Shown one piece after another: positions 62,415-64,000 of a stretch of 64,000 nt of DNA. The notes beneath the pieces are model-generated. The model saw only the letters and a list, made by a program, of their open reading frames with translations. It did not search any database and had not been told where the DNA came from. The position numbers were made by a program, and so were the translations under genes. Numbering within the stretch: position 1 is the first letter of the stretch; every line of letters begins with the position of its first letter. The stretch is from contig CAVXGZ010000001.1 in NCBI GenBank assembly GCA_963761325.1, forward strand, positions 1,054,001 through 1,118,000, in the 5' to 3' direction. Source of the DNA: Streptantibioticus_C sp963761325 (GTDB lineage: Bacteria > Actinomycetota > Actinomycetes > Streptomycetales > Streptomycetaceae).

Positions 62415-63056
62415 ATGCGAAAGCTGACCACTAAGGCGGGCCTCCTCGTAGCGGCAGCCGTACTACTCACAGCATGCGGCCACAGCGGAGGCGATGGTCA
62501 AAGCAAGATCGCAGGTGCCCAAGGCGAATCGCCGACCCCGAAGGCGTCGCCCAGCGCCACTCCACAGGGAGTGAAGGGACCGGTGATCGAACTTCCCTCG
62601 GACCTGCACTACACCTTCAGCCCCGAGAAGACCGGTGATCCGGTCAAGGACGCCATCCTCTATGACGACGAACAACTGATTGAGGCGACAGATCTCGCTA
62701 TCGCGCACCAGAACGCAATGGATCCGGCATATCGGTTCTATTCGGAAGGGCCTGCCGCGGTGACGGGAGAGCAGTGGATCAAGTGGTTCGTCGACCACAA
62801 GCAACGTACGACCGGGACCTATCGAGTGTTCGACAGGCAGGTTGACGTGCAGAAGAACGCGTCGGCGGAGCTGACGTATTGCACGGATGAGGGCAAAGCA
62901 TTCGACAAGGATCTTCGGTCCGGCAAGGTCGATGTCACCCCCGTGACCAAGAACAGTTACGTGCTGTACGGGGTGACACTGCGCAAGAACAACAAGGGCG
63001 TCTGGGTGGCAGAGACGATCACATCGACACGGGGAGCGGCCCAGTGCCAGCCTTGA
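62415..63056 (+). CDS. Secreted lipoprotein of unknown function
   Basis: A 213-aa lipoprotein: signal peptide with lipobox LTAC at residues 18-21, then a Ser/Pro/Thr/Lys-rich linker and a globular domain (DDEQLIEATDLAIAHQNAMD, YRFYSEGPAAV, TGTYRVFDRQVDV, SAELTYCTDEGKAF). The single later Cys pair (TYC, AQC) could form a disulfide. Such NTF2-like lipoproteins are common in Streptomyces next to a second secreted protein. Codon use is less GC-biased than in the left part. The stop overlaps the next gene's GTG region by 13 nt. Confidence 0.8.
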   Translation: MRKLTTKAGLLVAAAVLLTACGHSGGDGQSKIAGAQGESPTPKASPSATPQGVKGPVIELPSDLHYTFSPEKTGDPVKDAILYDDEQLIEATDLAIAHQNAMDPAYRFYSEGPAAVTGEQWIKWFVDHKQRTTGTYRVFDRQVDVQKNASAELTYCTDEGKAFDKDLRSGKVDVTPVTKNSYVLYGVTLRKNNKGVWVAETITSTRGAAQCQP

Positions 63057-64000
63057 GACCGGTCGGGCGCATCGCGGCGATCGCCGCATTAATAACGCTG
63101 GCGTGCGGCCTGGCGCATGGCACGGCGTTAGCCGACGTCGGCGGCGGCAGCGGCTCGGAGGGGGGGGACGCCGGCCGGCGGTGAACAAGGGCAGACCATT
63201 TCGGCGGGCGTGAGCAGCATCCGGTTCAGCACTTCCCAGAGCGGTTCGGGATCTGTCGTGGGCCCACTGGCGTCTGCGGGCAGTTGGACGCCACCACCGT
63301 GCTGGTACGAACCGACCTACACGCCAGCGCAGTTCAAGCAGGAGAACAAGAGTGTGTGGGGGGAGTCCTCCGTCGGTGGCGACTGGGCGAACGGCCAGAA
63401 GGAGAAGTACGAGGACGGTCACCCGTACACGAACTTCAACATCGGCAAGTCCGGCTATTGGTGGGAAGGGGTTCCCAACCTGGCCATGGCGAGTGATCCG
63501 GCATCGCTTGCATGCTCCAACACGGATCCGTTCTGGGTCGCGACAGGTGATTCTCCGCCTGTGGGAATCGAGAACCCGGTCTCTCCGTATGTTCTTGCCG
63601 AGTTGGCGTATCAGCGGATCCGTGTCCCGGATACCGTCGTGTCCATGTCGCCCCGCGGCAAACAGACGGTGAATCTCAACACCTGGGCCTGGCTGGACAA
63701 GGCGACGTTCAAGCCCGTCTCGGTGACGGCTCGACTTGACCGCCTCAACATCCGGGCCACGACCACCGCCACGCCTGTCGCCCTTCATCTTGATCCTGGC
63801 ACTCCGGACGCCACTGTCTACCCTTCCTCCGGTGACTGCCCGATCATCCACGGCACAATCGGAATGCGGTACGCCGCTGCGGACGAGAACCAGACGCCTC
63901 CATGCGGCGTCACCTACCTTCGGGCCACAACGGGTCGGGCCCCGTATGAGCTCAGAGCGACGATCACCTGGAAGGTCAATTGGTCCGGCACCGGTGGCGC
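63044..64000 (+). pseudogene. Secreted protein interrupted at a run of eight G (partial)
   Basis: GTG 63044 begins a signal peptide (RIAAIAALITLACGLAHGT, cut near ALAD), but after GGGSGSEGG the frame meets TGA at 63181. Reading one base shifted at the G8 run (63160-63167) gives a long open frame to the window edge, including SAGSWTPPPCWYEPTYTPAQF, GHPYTNFNIGKSGYWWEG and PVSPYVLAELAYQRIRVPDT. Seven G would restore one protein. It may be a frameshift mutant, a slippage-controlled gene or a sequencing error. It is coupled to the lipoprotein gene. Function unknown. Confidence 0.75.

Overview
The window is high-GC actinobacterial DNA that looks like Streptomyces or a close relative. It carries a four-gene conservon (cvnABCD), a lon gene behind an HspR-type HAIR operator, many GTG starts with 4-bp overlaps, Tat-exported lipoproteins and numerous TetR, XRE and LuxR regulators. 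No rRNA, tRNA, CRISPR array, insertion sequence or phage module was seen. All assignments come from reading the sequence and from family knowledge; no search was run.

Left part (1-45 kb) is intact and chromosomal in style. It runs: an OmpR-type two-component pair, a spermidine-synthase-like enzyme, an MFS exporter, lon, a secreted GH25 muramidase, a MarR regulator, a PP2C-like phosphatase, the conservon with a styrene-monooxygenase-like flavoprotein, an NlpC/P60 hydrolase, and a divergent pair of non-heme diiron proteins beside a TetR gene. Next come a class B PBP with its FtsW/RodA partner, a DHA2 exporter, a pentapeptide protein coupled to a D-amino-acid oxidase, a cold-shock-domain protein, and an MFS gene with a TetR regulator. 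A sugar ABC importer (binding protein plus two permeases) follows, with an apparent glycosidase-tail remnant behind it. Then come a three-gene set (17-cysteine protein without a signal peptide, Tat-exported protein, MauE-like membrane protein), two MFS genes, a one-piece ABC exporter, a NUDIX hydrolase, and a regulatory island. That island holds an XRE-STAND regulator, a 61-aa secreted peptide and a LuxR-type regulator, and two related palindromic elements lie in it.

Right part (about 45.2-64 kb) changes character. The heptamer GCCCCGT/ACGGGGC, almost absent before 45 kb, appears roughly every 250 bp. Several genes are broken: an MFS exporter (deletion and frameshift), its divergent XRE regulator (frameshift), the last part of a Gly/Ser/Thr/Asn-rich secreted repeat protein (frameshift), a headless methyltransferase, and a secreted protein interrupted at a run of eight G. 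Genes that look intact include a carboxyethylornithine-synthase-like dehydrogenase, a nucleotidyltransferase, an ECF sigma factor with an unusual region 4, a membrane-anchored molybdopterin oxidoreductase with a small membrane partner, a GT87-type mannosyltransferase, an MFS exporter and a lipoprotein. I read this as an accessory, partly decaying region. Uncorrected sequencing errors in GC-rich runs are an alternative explanation for some of the frameshifts.

The strongest candidates for something undescribed are the Cys-rich/Tat/MauE-like trio (33.3-35.3 kb), the peptide-regulator island with shared palindromes (41.5-44.9 kb), the modular secreted repeat protein (52.2-53.5 kb), and the heptamer-dense domain itself.
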